This document shows positions 53,462 to 61,638 of a stretch of 64,000 bases of DNA, piece by piece. The notes beneath the pieces were generated by a model. The model did no database searches. It worked only from the letters and a program-made list of their open reading frames with translations, and was not told the origin of the DNA. The stretch's first letter is position 1. Each line of letters starts with the position of its first letter. The DNA is from a bacterium (GTDB lineage Bacteria > Latescibacterota > Latescibacteria > Latescibacterales > Latescibacteraceae), in NCBI GenBank assembly GCA_021372535.1, contig JAJFUH010000038.1, positions 1 to 64,000 of the forward strand, given 5' to 3'. The position numbers and the translations under genes were made by a program.

Positions 53462-55150
53462 TTAAGGAATTGTATAGCCCGTTACCTCGTCAACAGTAAT
53501 ATCGGAGACCACCATATCGATTGTCCGGGTCGATTCTTTCTTGATCATTCCTACACCGGCAGCGAACCATCGCTGGGAAGCAAGCACCGTCGTTTCGGTT
53601 ATGTAGCTGTTGGTGATGAGCGAGTAGTGCTTTTCGGTTTTCGTGAATGTCAGCAGGATTTTAGCGCAATCGGAGAATGTTCCCGCCGCGACCGTCACCG
53701 CTTCTTTTCCGAGGTATGTTCCCTTACAGGTGATAAGCGTGTTCTCGTCATACTGGTATGAAAACACATCCCAGGATGCCTGCGCCGAAACGCCGAATTT
53801 ATAGAAGGGGAAAGTACCTCCTTCGTCCGCGGCGTTTGCAGCTGCTTTAAACCAGATATATGAATCGTCATCGTAATGGAAATAGACAACATTTTCGGAA
53901 GTTTCATACCTGACGAACGGATCGTTCCAGTCGTTTGAAATGTCCATGAGGACGAAATCTTTACCGTCAAAGGGGCTCGAGATCGACATCGTCACATGGT
54001 ACGTATCATCGTATAAGAGGTCGCCGTCGGCATTCTTGATGACAGACTTCCAGTTCCATGTAGCGTCCTTTGTAGTCGGGAAATAGGTACCGCCGGTAGT
54101 TCCGCCGCCACCACCGCTTTCGGTTTTTCCGACTATTGCCGTTGTCGCTGAGAAATCATCTCCATTGACTGTAACGGTTATATATGCGGGTGTGAACGTA
54201 TAACCCGATTTTGAAGGAGTGAGGGTATAGGTTCCGTTGGGGACTTCGATTATCAGATATTCGCCATCGGAATCGGTATATGTTTCGAGCTTCTCGCCGG
54301 AAACGGTAATGCTTACCAGGACGTTCTGGAGCGGTTTGCCGGTGGAATCCGTGATATATCCCGAGACATTGTATGTTCCGCTTCCGCCGCCGCCGGTATT
54401 GTCGCCTCCGCTCGGACCGCCGGGAATATTGTAATAAATCACCTCGTCGGTAGAGGTATAATCATAGGAAAGTTTGCCGTCTTCATAATCCGTGTATTTA
54501 TCAATGGTTTTGACGGGACCTATGCCCTGAGCGAAATAGGTGGTGCTGATCTCGTCATAGCTCCCTTTTCCCCACTCTGATGTGTATTCTGTCTTCATGG
54601 TACTTTCGAATACAGCGCAGTTCTTAAACGTTCCGGAAGGAACGGTTACGTCTTTGAGGCCGATATACTTTCCGGTCCAGTTTATGGTTGCAGAATATCC
54701 CTCTTCGGACATGGTATCGGAAAAAATTGTCCATGTCTGGCCGACAGATTTGTTGAAATTATATAACGGGATTTCGGTACTCCCGAGATTGAACTGTTGG
54801 GCATGAGCTTTTTCGAGGTATTCACCCTCCGCGTATGAATACATGATGTTATTTGACAGGCGGAACAGATTGTCTGAACTATCTTCATTCATGACCCAGT
54901 ATGTTTTCCCGTCCCGTGTCGTTGTGCCGGTCAATACATCGGTATAGGTGTAGGAATAACCTGATTCATCGGTGCTTTGCCATTTCCATGTGGCGTTTTT
55001 CACCAGCGGAATGTAGTTTTCCGCTTTGAGCGACCCACCTGTTCCGCCGCCGTTATCGACCTCGTCATCGTTTTTGCTGCTGTCACTGGTCAGACACCCG
55101 ACGGCAAAGACCATGGAAACGATCAAGAGCAGTGCAAGGATCTTTTTCAC
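53462..55150 (-). CDS. Two-module lipoprotein with carboxypeptidase-regulatory-like linker domain
   Basis: The GTG start at 55150 has GAAAGGAGC upstream. The signal (ALLLIVSMVFAVGC, Cys19) is a lipobox. Two copies of the YFPL-type module follow, at about 40-245 (ENYIPLVKNATWKWQS, LFRLSNNIMYSY, VTVPSGTFKNCAVF, YFAQGIGPVKTI) and 352-562 (TYFPTTKDATWNWKSV, VTVAAGTFSDCAKI, RWFAAGVGMIKKES). They are separated by a Gly-rich stretch and a CarboxypepD_reg-like domain (VSGYITDSTGKPLQNVLVSI). It is the largest member of a family with single-module relatives at 18375 and 24531. The signature hints at a surface protein. Function unknown. Confidence 0.8.
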   Translation of the reverse strand: MKKILALLLIVSMVFAVGCLTSDSSKNDDEVDNGGGTGGSLKAENYIPLVKNATWKWQSTDESGYSYTYTDVLTGTTTRDGKTYWVMNEDSSDNLFRLSNNIMYSYAEGEYLEKAHAQQFNLGSTEIPLYNFNKSVGQTWTIFSDTMSEEGYSATINWTGKYIGLKDVTVPSGTFKNCAVFESTMKTEYTSEWGKGSYDEISTTYFAQGIGPVKTIDKYTDYEDGKLSYDYTSTDEVIYYNIPGGPSGGDNTGGGGSGTYNVSGYITDSTGKPLQNVLVSITVSGEKLETYTDSDGEYLIIEVPNGTYTLTPSKSGYTFTPAYITVTVNGDDFSATTAIVGKTESGGGGGTTGGTYFPTTKDATWNWKSVIKNADGDLLYDDTYHVTMSISSPFDGKDFVLMDISNDWNDPFVRYETSENVVYFHYDDDSYIWFKAAANAADEGGTFPFYKFGVSAQASWDVFSYQYDENTLITCKGTYLGKEAVTVAAGTFSDCAKILLTFTKTEKHYSLITNSYITETTVLASQRWFAAGVGMIKKESTRTIDMVVSDITVDEVTGYTIP

Positions 55151-55542
55151 ATGTAGCTCCTTTCGTGAAAATGAAACAGTACAAATGGTGATAATAACGA
55201 ATATAAATTATAATTAAAATATACAAATGAACATATATTCTAAATGCTTTAAACCGCAAAACCGTTCAATCAGAGGCACGAATGAAACTGAATATAGAAG
55301 GATTAAAATGTTTGGGGAGTAAAAAACAATTCAATGAACAACTTATATATGTATCAGGAAAAAATATTAGTAATCATTATTTAAAGTATAACATTGAAAC
55401 TTGAAATATCAAAGAGAAAAAATATCCCGGTTATATATTTTTATCAGTTAACAATCGGCTCCAACTTTGCAGCGTCAGAACGGCAGCACGGCGAGTCACC
55501 GTATTCTCGTTAAGACAAAGGAAATCTTAATCGGAAAATACA
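55151..55542. other. Gene-free spacer with a copy of repeat E
   Basis: Mostly AT-rich; the 3' part (55456-55513) is an imperfect copy of the GC-rich repeat at 36150-36205 (CGGCTCC...GCGAGTCACCGTAT). The promoter of the two-module lipoprotein must lie in the right part of 55151-55300. Nothing else was recognised. Confidence 0.5.
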
Positions 55543-58038
55543 TTACCGTATACCGGATAATATGAACCGTCGGGCAACCACCTTGTACAGTATCTGCGCC
55601 GCTGTGCCACGGCTTATATTGTCATGCTGACCTCCGGGAGCAGCTGCTTGTATATCAGGAACAACCGATGCGAGCATCGATGAAAATTCTTCTGTCGATA
55701 TCGGCATGTCAGGCTCGAATATACTTCCCCCGATCCATCCGAGCGCGCCTTTTTGTTCCAGAAACGAGAGCGCCTCGATCAGGCTGCGGTTATCGAACGA
55801 CACATCGGTGAACCGGATGGTGCATATGCCGTCTTTGCGCGGCTCCGGAGCCATGCGGGCGAGAGCGAGCGCCGCTTCCGCGCGGCTGAGCGGTGCATCC
55901 GGCTCGAACCGGGGACCGTGAGGTTCCATAATTTCGAGGAGGCATGCCCACTGAACAGATTCGAAATTTCCGGTATCCCAGCCGCAGTCCTCGTTCCAGA
56001 ACAGAGGCACATGACGGCGGATCAGCTCATGCTGGAGTTGTCTGAGCCGCTGTTCCGCTTCTCCCGGAGTTGCGCCCGGCGCCTCGACCCAGAAGTCGCG
56101 GGGCTGGCAGTTCCATTTCAGACAGAGGGCGGCAGCGGCTCCGGCAGCCTGGCCGATCTGGAATTCAACGGGATGGAGACGGTACGTGGATGCCGCGATC
56201 CGCGAAAGGCCAATGTTTTTTGCCGCCGCAAGGAGACCGTCGGTTTTCTCCGGTACGAGCGAGCCGAACGGTATCTGGAACCGGCCGGTCGAGTTCTCTC
56301 CGCCCCAGCTTCCGTCCTCGAACTGGACATGCTTGAACTGAACGTCGATTTTCTTGTCGGTGTGAAGATCGCAGCGGTGGATGTCGAGGAAATAGTGCCC
56401 GATACCGACCGTGTCGTGGAACAGTTTCGCGCGTCCGGTCCGTGGTCCCATAAGTTCCTGCTGACGGACGGTATAGAGCGCTTTCACACGCCGTGATTCA
56501 CGGATGTAGGGGTACATGCTCAGCCCGTCCTCCGTGCCCATGACATCGGGGCGGTATTTCAGGTTTGCCCACCCGCGGTTTTTACCGGTGACCGGGTCGA
56601 CCGACCAGTTTTCCTCCTTCGATGGATCGAGTTTCGGGTCGCCCGGGTCCCTTGGCGCTTCATACCAGAGCCAGAACATGAATCCGAGAGACAGTTCACG
56701 CGCCCGCTGAAGAACTTCTGCGCATTCCTCCGGAGTGACATCGATGATGGTTTCGCCGGCGTAATCGTTGCTGATCCAGTTGACCTCAATGATATCGCCT
56801 GCGGCGGGACGGTTGTGCTGCCAGTTCGGGATGAAATAGAGGGGGTCTTTTTCAGGATCGAACGCCGTTTTCCAAGAGCCGTCGATAAAGCGCGGGAAAA
56901 GATCGGCCTTGATGTCGGGATTCAGAAGCCGCGCATCGAGCATACGGCGATAGGTCCAGAACGAGGGTATCCATGGCAGGATATCCTTACTGCCGGTTCT
57001 GCGGTTTTTTTCCCAAACCTTTGCACGGGCGTAATCGTTCCATCGTGTCATGAGAAACCAGCGGTCGCTGTCAACCATGGTGAACCGGTAACGGTTACGC
57101 TCGTAGCTTGCGGGACGGTTTTCCCATGGGAGACGGTTGTCCTCGCCCTCCGGGCGCCACTCGACTGCGAACGGATAGGTGAACGCCTGCGTGCAGTGAG
57201 GAAGCGGCTCGGGATAGAGAACGTTTCCTTTCTCGTCGAACAGCGAGGGCTCGTTCGTATCGGTCGATGCCTCGATTCCCACGCGGTAGGGTGTTCCCGA
57301 GAGCGGGAAGAGGTCTCCCAGTTCGGTCGCATCGAGGGTAATGGAGGCTCTGATGACAGTCTCTCCGCCTTTCTTGGTATCACGTACTCTCACCGCCGTT
57401 ACACGGTCGCCGTCCTTAATCACCGCAACCGGGACTGTGTTGTACATGACAGTAAGCAGGCCGCTTGAGAGATATGGTTTGAGCATCGCATCGATTGCCC
57501 TGACTCCGTCCTCCGGAAGGAAACTCATACGCGAGTCCCATGCGTTCCCCGGCGAGAATTTCGTACCCCGTATCCACTCTATCTCGGCTTTTCGCGCTGC
57601 TGTTTCTCCGGCGCCTGTCCGCCCGGTTTTTTCGGCTGTTTCAAGGGCCTTCGGCCTGTAAAGGTCGCGAACAGTCTCGTGAAACCGGAAATAGAGCTCG
57701 GAAGCGGCTTCATAATAGCGGCCCTGCTCCACAAGACCGTTGTCGTCCGAGGCGGTCACTCCCTGCGAGGTATACTGTCCGCCGAGCCATGATGTCTCCT
57801 CGGTAATGATGATCCTTTTTATTCCGCATTCATCTGCCATGTCGCAGGCCTGAAGCGCCGCAGCGACACCACCGGTACCTCCGCCGGCGATCAGGATATC
57901 GCATGTTTCACCTGACGGTTTCGTTCCGTTTCCGCCGGAACAGGAAATACCGGCGAAGACAAGGAGAGCGGCTGTAATGACAATACCCGGAATGATATGC
58001 TTTTTCACGAAACAGAGATTTTTATTTCTGCTACCCAT
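55543..58038 (-). CDS. FAD-dependent oxidoreductase lipoprotein with C-terminal SLH-like domain
   Basis: The 831-residue protein starts with a membrane signal (IIPGIVITAALLVFAGISC, lipobox-like). Then come the FAD dinucleotide loop CDILIAGGGTGGVAAALQA, IITEETSWLGGQYTSQG, TLDATELGDLFPLSG and EFQIGQAAGAAAALCL, typical of the FAD_oxidored family. The C-terminal 170 residues look like S-layer homology repeats (FEPDAPLSRAEAALALARM, FTDVSFDNRSLIEALSFL, FEPDMPISTEEFSSMLASV), which normally hold proteins on the cell wall or surface. A flavin enzyme with such an anchor is uncommon. AAGGGACC precedes the ATG. Substrate unknown, possibly a sugar or sugar acid. Confidence 0.8.
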   Translation of the reverse strand: MGSRNKNLCFVKKHIIPGIVITAALLVFAGISCSGGNGTKPSGETCDILIAGGGTGGVAAALQACDMADECGIKRIIITEETSWLGGQYTSQGVTASDDNGLVEQGRYYEAASELYFRFHETVRDLYRPKALETAEKTGRTGAGETAARKAEIEWIRGTKFSPGNAWDSRMSFLPEDGVRAIDAMLKPYLSSGLLTVMYNTVPVAVIKDGDRVTAVRVRDTKKGGETVIRASITLDATELGDLFPLSGTPYRVGIEASTDTNEPSLFDEKGNVLYPEPLPHCTQAFTYPFAVEWRPEGEDNRLPWENRPASYERNRYRFTMVDSDRWFLMTRWNDYARAKVWEKNRRTGSKDILPWIPSFWTYRRMLDARLLNPDIKADLFPRFIDGSWKTAFDPEKDPLYFIPNWQHNRPAAGDIIEVNWISNDYAGETIIDVTPEECAEVLQRARELSLGFMFWLWYEAPRDPGDPKLDPSKEENWSVDPVTGKNRGWANLKYRPDVMGTEDGLSMYPYIRESRRVKALYTVRQQELMGPRTGRAKLFHDTVGIGHYFLDIHRCDLHTDKKIDVQFKHVQFEDGSWGGENSTGRFQIPFGSLVPEKTDGLLAAAKNIGLSRIAASTYRLHPVEFQIGQAAGAAAALCLKWNCQPRDFWVEAPGATPGEAEQRLRQLQHELIRRHVPLFWNEDCGWDTGNFESVQWACLLEIMEPHGPRFEPDAPLSRAEAALALARMAPEPRKDGICTIRFTDVSFDNRSLIEALSFLEQKGALGWIGGSIFEPDMPISTEEFSSMLASVVPDIQAAAPGGQHDNISRGTAAQILYKVVARRFILSGIR

Positions 58039-58120
58039 GCCTGGTCCCTTCAGTTAAAGCAAATAGAAACGTAAACATCACATCTGTAAGATATGCATGC
58101 GGGAATTAAGCCCGGATTGT

Positions 58121-58432
58121 TCACTCCTCGATACGTTCAAGGCAGAAAACGACCGGTCTGAAACCATCGGTGCAGCAGGCCAGCACTTTCCCTTTTTCGT
58201 TCATCCAGTGATAGTCGGCGCCAGCCCTAAGACCGCTCATATACCGCGCAAGGTCCACAAACGCAAAGGTGCAGAAGCCTTCGGGCACAGTGGTCATGTC
58301 GGTGACAAATTCCTGTCCCTCTGAAAACACCTCGCAAACCGGGGCGAGATCAGTCGAACAGGGAAGATTCGAGCCGGAATGAATCTCATTGAAATCGAGA
58401 CGTTTGACGACGGTGATTTTTACCTTGTTCAT
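58121..58432 (-). CDS. TIGR04076-family small protein
   Basis: About 103 residues. Start at 58432 is chosen because AAAAAGGACT lies 8-13 bases upstream on the minus strand; an ATG ten codons earlier has no such site. The pattern NKVKITVVKRLDFNEIH, SEGQEFVTDM, PEGFCTFAFVDLARYMSGL and CCTDGFRPVVFCLERI matches the TIGR04076 family, whose function is unknown. Conserved Cys residues suggest metal or thiol chemistry. It lies between the FAD gene (downstream) and the beta-propeller genes on the same strand. Confidence 0.75.
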   Translation of the reverse strand: MNKVKITVVKRLDFNEIHSGSNLPCSTDLAPVCEVFSEGQEFVTDMTTVPEGFCTFAFVDLARYMSGLRAGADYHWMNEKGKVLACCTDGFRPVVFCLERIEE

Positions 58433-58560
58433 GCCGCAGTCCTTTTTAGTAAATCTGTTCAACAGAGAGAAACAATATTAATCATGAATATAAATGTCAT
58501 ATAATCTGTAAGAAATTTCAAGTATTTGTTTTAGAATACGGTTGTGGAGTATACAATAAA

Positions 58561-58589
58561 AAGGGTGTCCGATAGTACCGGACACCCTT
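58561..58589 (-). terminator. Rho-independent terminator after the beta-propeller genes
   Basis: AAGGGTGTCCG (58561-58571) pairs with CGGACACCCTT (58579-58589) across a 7-base loop. On the minus strand the T-rich TTTATTGT follows. It lies 35 bases after the stop at 58624. Confidence 0.85.
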
Positions 58590-58623
58590 CGGGAGCTTTA
58601 CAGGCAGGTGTTGCGGGTAAAGC

Positions 58624-59985
58624 TTATTTCATGAGTATCATCTTGCTGGTTTCAGCAGCACCGTTCATTTCGAGCCTCGAAAAATATATACCGGCCGAAA
58701 CCTGAATGCCCGCATCATCACAGCCGTTCCAGACAACCGAATGAATACCGGAACTCATGGACCCTGAAACAAGGGTACGAATTTTCTGACCCGCTGCGTT
58801 GTAGACGGAAAGCGTTACCTGTCCGGCATCGTGCAGCGAGAATTCAATGGTCGTCGAGGGATTGAACGGATTCGGGTAGTTGCCTTTCAGGGCAAAGTCC
58901 ACCGGAGCATTATCCTCGACATCCAGCTGCAATTCTTCCTCCGCAAACTCGAAATCGAGAATGCGCAGTTCAGAGGTGTCTTTGTTTCGAAGAATGTAAC
59001 ATATCTGCCTGCCGTCCGGAGACCAGCACCCATAGTAATTCCAGTAAGGACAATCAGGGAGCAGTGTGGTCACTTCCCCCGTTTCGACATTGTAGACACA
59101 GAGCTGGGCGAACTGGTCCGGATAAGGTCCGTAATTGGTACCCCCATAATTTTTCAGCCACCAGTTCGTATATAAAATCCATTTCCCGTCAGGAGAATAT
59201 ACCGGATATAACGGCGATCCCTGCGATACGAGCAGCACGGGAGCGCCACCGTCGAATGGAATCTTGTAAAGTGCCCACTCGTCATCGATATCGGTGTCCT
59301 CTTTTTCATAGAGCGATGTAAGAAAGTGTGTATTGTCATGGCTGATACTTGAAATCCCAAATCCGAACCGGGGCCATGCATCTCCCGGAAACGTGCTGGC
59401 ATATACTTCGCTGCCGGTGTCATATTCCACCACTCTGAATTCAAATTCATCCTGATTCTCTATCACCGGCCTGTCCGTCATGTCGATATAAACCATATAC
59501 CGCCCGTCATTGTTCCAATACCCGAGATTTGAGTTTTTCCCCAGGATAACACGTTTTTCGCCGGTGGTGATATTGATGCCTTCTATGGTAAATTCCTGTC
59601 TGCGATCATCCCCATCGAACACATCGAACATTTTTGTGAAGGTTACTTCGCTGCTGTCGTATGTAAAATCCGGCCAGCCGAAACAACCAGTGTAAATCCC
59701 CTGTGCGGGATCGTTTTTCGTAAGGTTGATCGCGGTGCCTTCCTCGGTGGGGACAATCCAGATATCGCTTGTGGAGGCATCCTGTTCTGCGTGAATAATG
59801 ATACTTTTCCCCTGCACCGCCATCGCAATCCATTTGCCATCGGGAGACCAGTCAATTGCGGTAACGGATTTGAAGCTATTCCCGCCGGTGGATACGGGAG
59901 TTCCGTACTTGTCCGCCAGAGCGAATCCGGTGAGGACCGCAACAATGATTACGACGGAAAGCATACATATAGTGACCGGTTTCAT
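58624..59985 (-). CDS. Exported PD40/WD40-like beta-propeller protein with C-terminal sorting domain 1
   Basis: The 453-residue protein has a signal peptide (MLSVVIIVAVLTGFALA), then repeated propeller blades of TolB/PD40 type (AIDWSPDGKWIAMAV, VYSPDGKWILYTNWW, CWSPDGRQICYILR). The last 85 residues form a FlgD-like type A sorting domain: LKGNYPNPFNPSTTIEFSL, VYNAAGQKIRTLVSG, SGIHSVVWNG and SAGIYFSRLEMNG. Such a C-terminus targets proteins for export or surface attachment in FCB bacteria. AAAGGAGG lies 7 bases before the ATG. A close paralogue lies 36 bases upstream, forming a two-gene operon with a terminator at its end. Ligand unknown. Confidence 0.87.
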   Translation of the reverse strand: MKPVTICMLSVVIIVAVLTGFALADKYGTPVSTGGNSFKSVTAIDWSPDGKWIAMAVQGKSIIIHAEQDASTSDIWIVPTEEGTAINLTKNDPAQGIYTGCFGWPDFTYDSSEVTFTKMFDVFDGDDRRQEFTIEGINITTGEKRVILGKNSNLGYWNNDGRYMVYIDMTDRPVIENQDEFEFRVVEYDTGSEVYASTFPGDAWPRFGFGISSISHDNTHFLTSLYEKEDTDIDDEWALYKIPFDGGAPVLLVSQGSPLYPVYSPDGKWILYTNWWLKNYGGTNYGPYPDQFAQLCVYNVETGEVTTLLPDCPYWNYYGCWSPDGRQICYILRNKDTSELRILDFEFAEEELQLDVEDNAPVDFALKGNYPNPFNPSTTIEFSLHDAGQVTLSVYNAAGQKIRTLVSGSMSSGIHSVVWNGCDDAGIQVSAGIYFSRLEMNGAAETSKMILMK

Positions 59986-60021
59986 ACACTGCCTCCTTTT
60001 AAAAAAAAGTAGTCAGAGAAT

Positions 60022-61305
60022 TCATTTCACGAGTATCATTCTTCCGGTCGCTGTCTGCCCGTTCATTTCGAGCCTCGAAAAATATACGCCGGCGGAAACA
60101 GGGGCACCCGTATTGTCACGGCCGTTCCAGACTACAGAATGAACGCCGGTATTCACCATACCGGACACGAGGTCACGGATTTTCTGGCCGGCCGCATTGT
60201 AGACTGTAAGGTTGACCTGTCCGGCATCGGGCAGCGAAAATTCGATGGTCGTTGTCGGGTTGAACGGGTTCGGGTAATTACCGCGAAGTGCGAACGGCAT
60301 AGGTGATTGTTCATCGACACCGAGCTGAAGGCCATCGTCGACCGGAGTATAAAATTCAAAATTACGGATATAGAGTTCATACTCCCCGTTTTTATCGAGA
60401 ATATAGCAGATTTTACTTCCATCCGGGGACCAGCTTCCACAGAGGCTGCCATAGGGATTGTCCGGAAGGAGATTCGTTGATTCACCCGTTTCGGTGTTAA
60501 AGACATACATGTCGCGGGCGGGCAGGTTCCGTGCAGTGTCCATGTCGGTATAGTCATGACGTGTGTACAGTATCCACTTACTGTCGGGCGAATACTTCGG
60601 ATACCACGGATCAGCGTCGTTAAGTATCATTTCCGGCGCTCGTCCATCAAAAAAAATCCTGTAGAATGCATGCATATTACTTGCATCCCTGTTTTCCGAA
60701 GGCTCAATGAGTGTGGTCACGAAATTGGTATTATCGGGGCTGATTGACGAATGACCAAAATTAAAAATCGGCTCTCCGTTATGAAAATCGATACCGAGGT
60801 TTATGGGACTTTGAGTTCCGAAATCGTATACTGCATAGGTCATGTTCTCTTTTTTTTCCGGATCGGGCCAGTAAATATAAACGAACAGGGAACCATCCTG
60901 TGACAGTGTACCGGCGAATGCCTCGTTCATGAACGTCATGCGTTTTTCGGAATCGATGTCGATACTTTCTATTTTGCATCGCGCCTGTTTCGTTTCCGAA
61001 TCGACGATCATCCTTGAATATGTGACTGCGCTCCCATCAGGGGTAAATTCCGGAACACTGCAACGATCGTCGATATCGGCAGTGAGATTTTTCATTTCGC
61101 CGGTTTCGGTAGAAACGATCCATATATCCTCATCCCCCCCGAATGCAATCCATTTCCCGTCTGGCGACCAGTCTGTTTTCCACAAAGTAACATTCTCGGT
61201 CGTCCCGAACCGGAGCGGAACCATGGTGCCATAGTCGAGCGAAAAAACAGGGGCGGCGATCATCATGACCGCGAGGAGCAGAATACACGATTTAACAGTT
61301 TTCAA
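60022..61305 (-). CDS. Exported PD40-like beta-propeller protein with C-terminal sorting domain 2
   Basis: A 427-residue paralogue of the next gene. The TTG at 61305 is taken as start: AAAGGAG sits 7 bases before it and it gives a signal peptide (MKTVKSCILLLAVMM) like that of the paralogue, while in-frame ATGs upstream have no such site. Blades TDWSPDGKWIAFGG, KYSPDSKWILYTRHD and SWSPDGSKICYILD are followed by the sorting domain (LRGNYPNPFNPTTTIEFSL, VYNAAGQKIRDLVSG, VSAGVYFSRLEMNG). A candidate promoter lies about 110 bases upstream. Probably a secreted or surface-bound sensor or scaffold. Confidence 0.85.
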   Translation of the reverse strand: MKTVKSCILLLAVMMIAAPVFSLDYGTMVPLRFGTTENVTLWKTDWSPDGKWIAFGGDEDIWIVSTETGEMKNLTADIDDRCSVPEFTPDGSAVTYSRMIVDSETKQARCKIESIDIDSEKRMTFMNEAFAGTLSQDGSLFVYIYWPDPEKKENMTYAVYDFGTQSPINLGIDFHNGEPIFNFGHSSISPDNTNFVTTLIEPSENRDASNMHAFYRIFFDGRAPEMILNDADPWYPKYSPDSKWILYTRHDYTDMDTARNLPARDMYVFNTETGESTNLLPDNPYGSLCGSWSPDGSKICYILDKNGEYELYIRNFEFYTPVDDGLQLGVDEQSPMPFALRGNYPNPFNPTTTIEFSLPDAGQVNLTVYNAAGQKIRDLVSGMVNTGVHSVVWNGRDNTGAPVSAGVYFSRLEMNGQTATGRMILVK

Positions 61306-61413
61306 GGTTTTTCTCCTTTGCATTGAAAGTGTGACTGCTGTTATACCGATTAAAATCATTCGTCCGGAATTGAAAACCACTGAATGGGTATTTGTGCATC
61401 TTCTATTAAGGGA

Positions 61414-61442
61414 AATCTACCATAGTAAATTATTTTTGTCAA
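61414..61442 (-). promoter_or_regulatory. Candidate promoter for the beta-propeller operon
   Basis: On the minus strand TTGACA (61442-61437) is followed after exactly 17 bases by TAGATT (61419-61414). The -35 box is perfect and the -10 box matches 4 of 6. It points to the TTG start at 61305, leaving a leader of about 100 bases. Confidence 0.5.
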
Positions 61443-61483
61443 GTGATTTTTTCCTAAAAAATTTTATCAAAACAATACATTCG

Positions 61484-61512
61484 TTGACAAACGCCCCCCG
61501 GTGCAATATGTT
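61484..61512 (+). promoter_or_regulatory. Candidate promoter for the sulfatase gene
   Basis: TTGACA (61484-61489), 17 bases, TATGTT (61507-61512): a perfect -35 and a 4-of-6 -10 box. It lies 127 bases upstream of the sulfatase start. With the opposite promoter at 61414-61442 it forms a divergent pair about 40 bases apart, in the gene-free stretch 61306-61638. Confidence 0.5.
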
Positions 61513-61638
61513 CAAAACATACGGGGATATGTAATTCGATTTACGATTTACGATTTCAGATTTACAAATTCTTAAAATTCGCAATGTGAATGGTCTGTTT
61601 TCATATCAATCCTGATTCCTCATGACAGGAGAATACGC

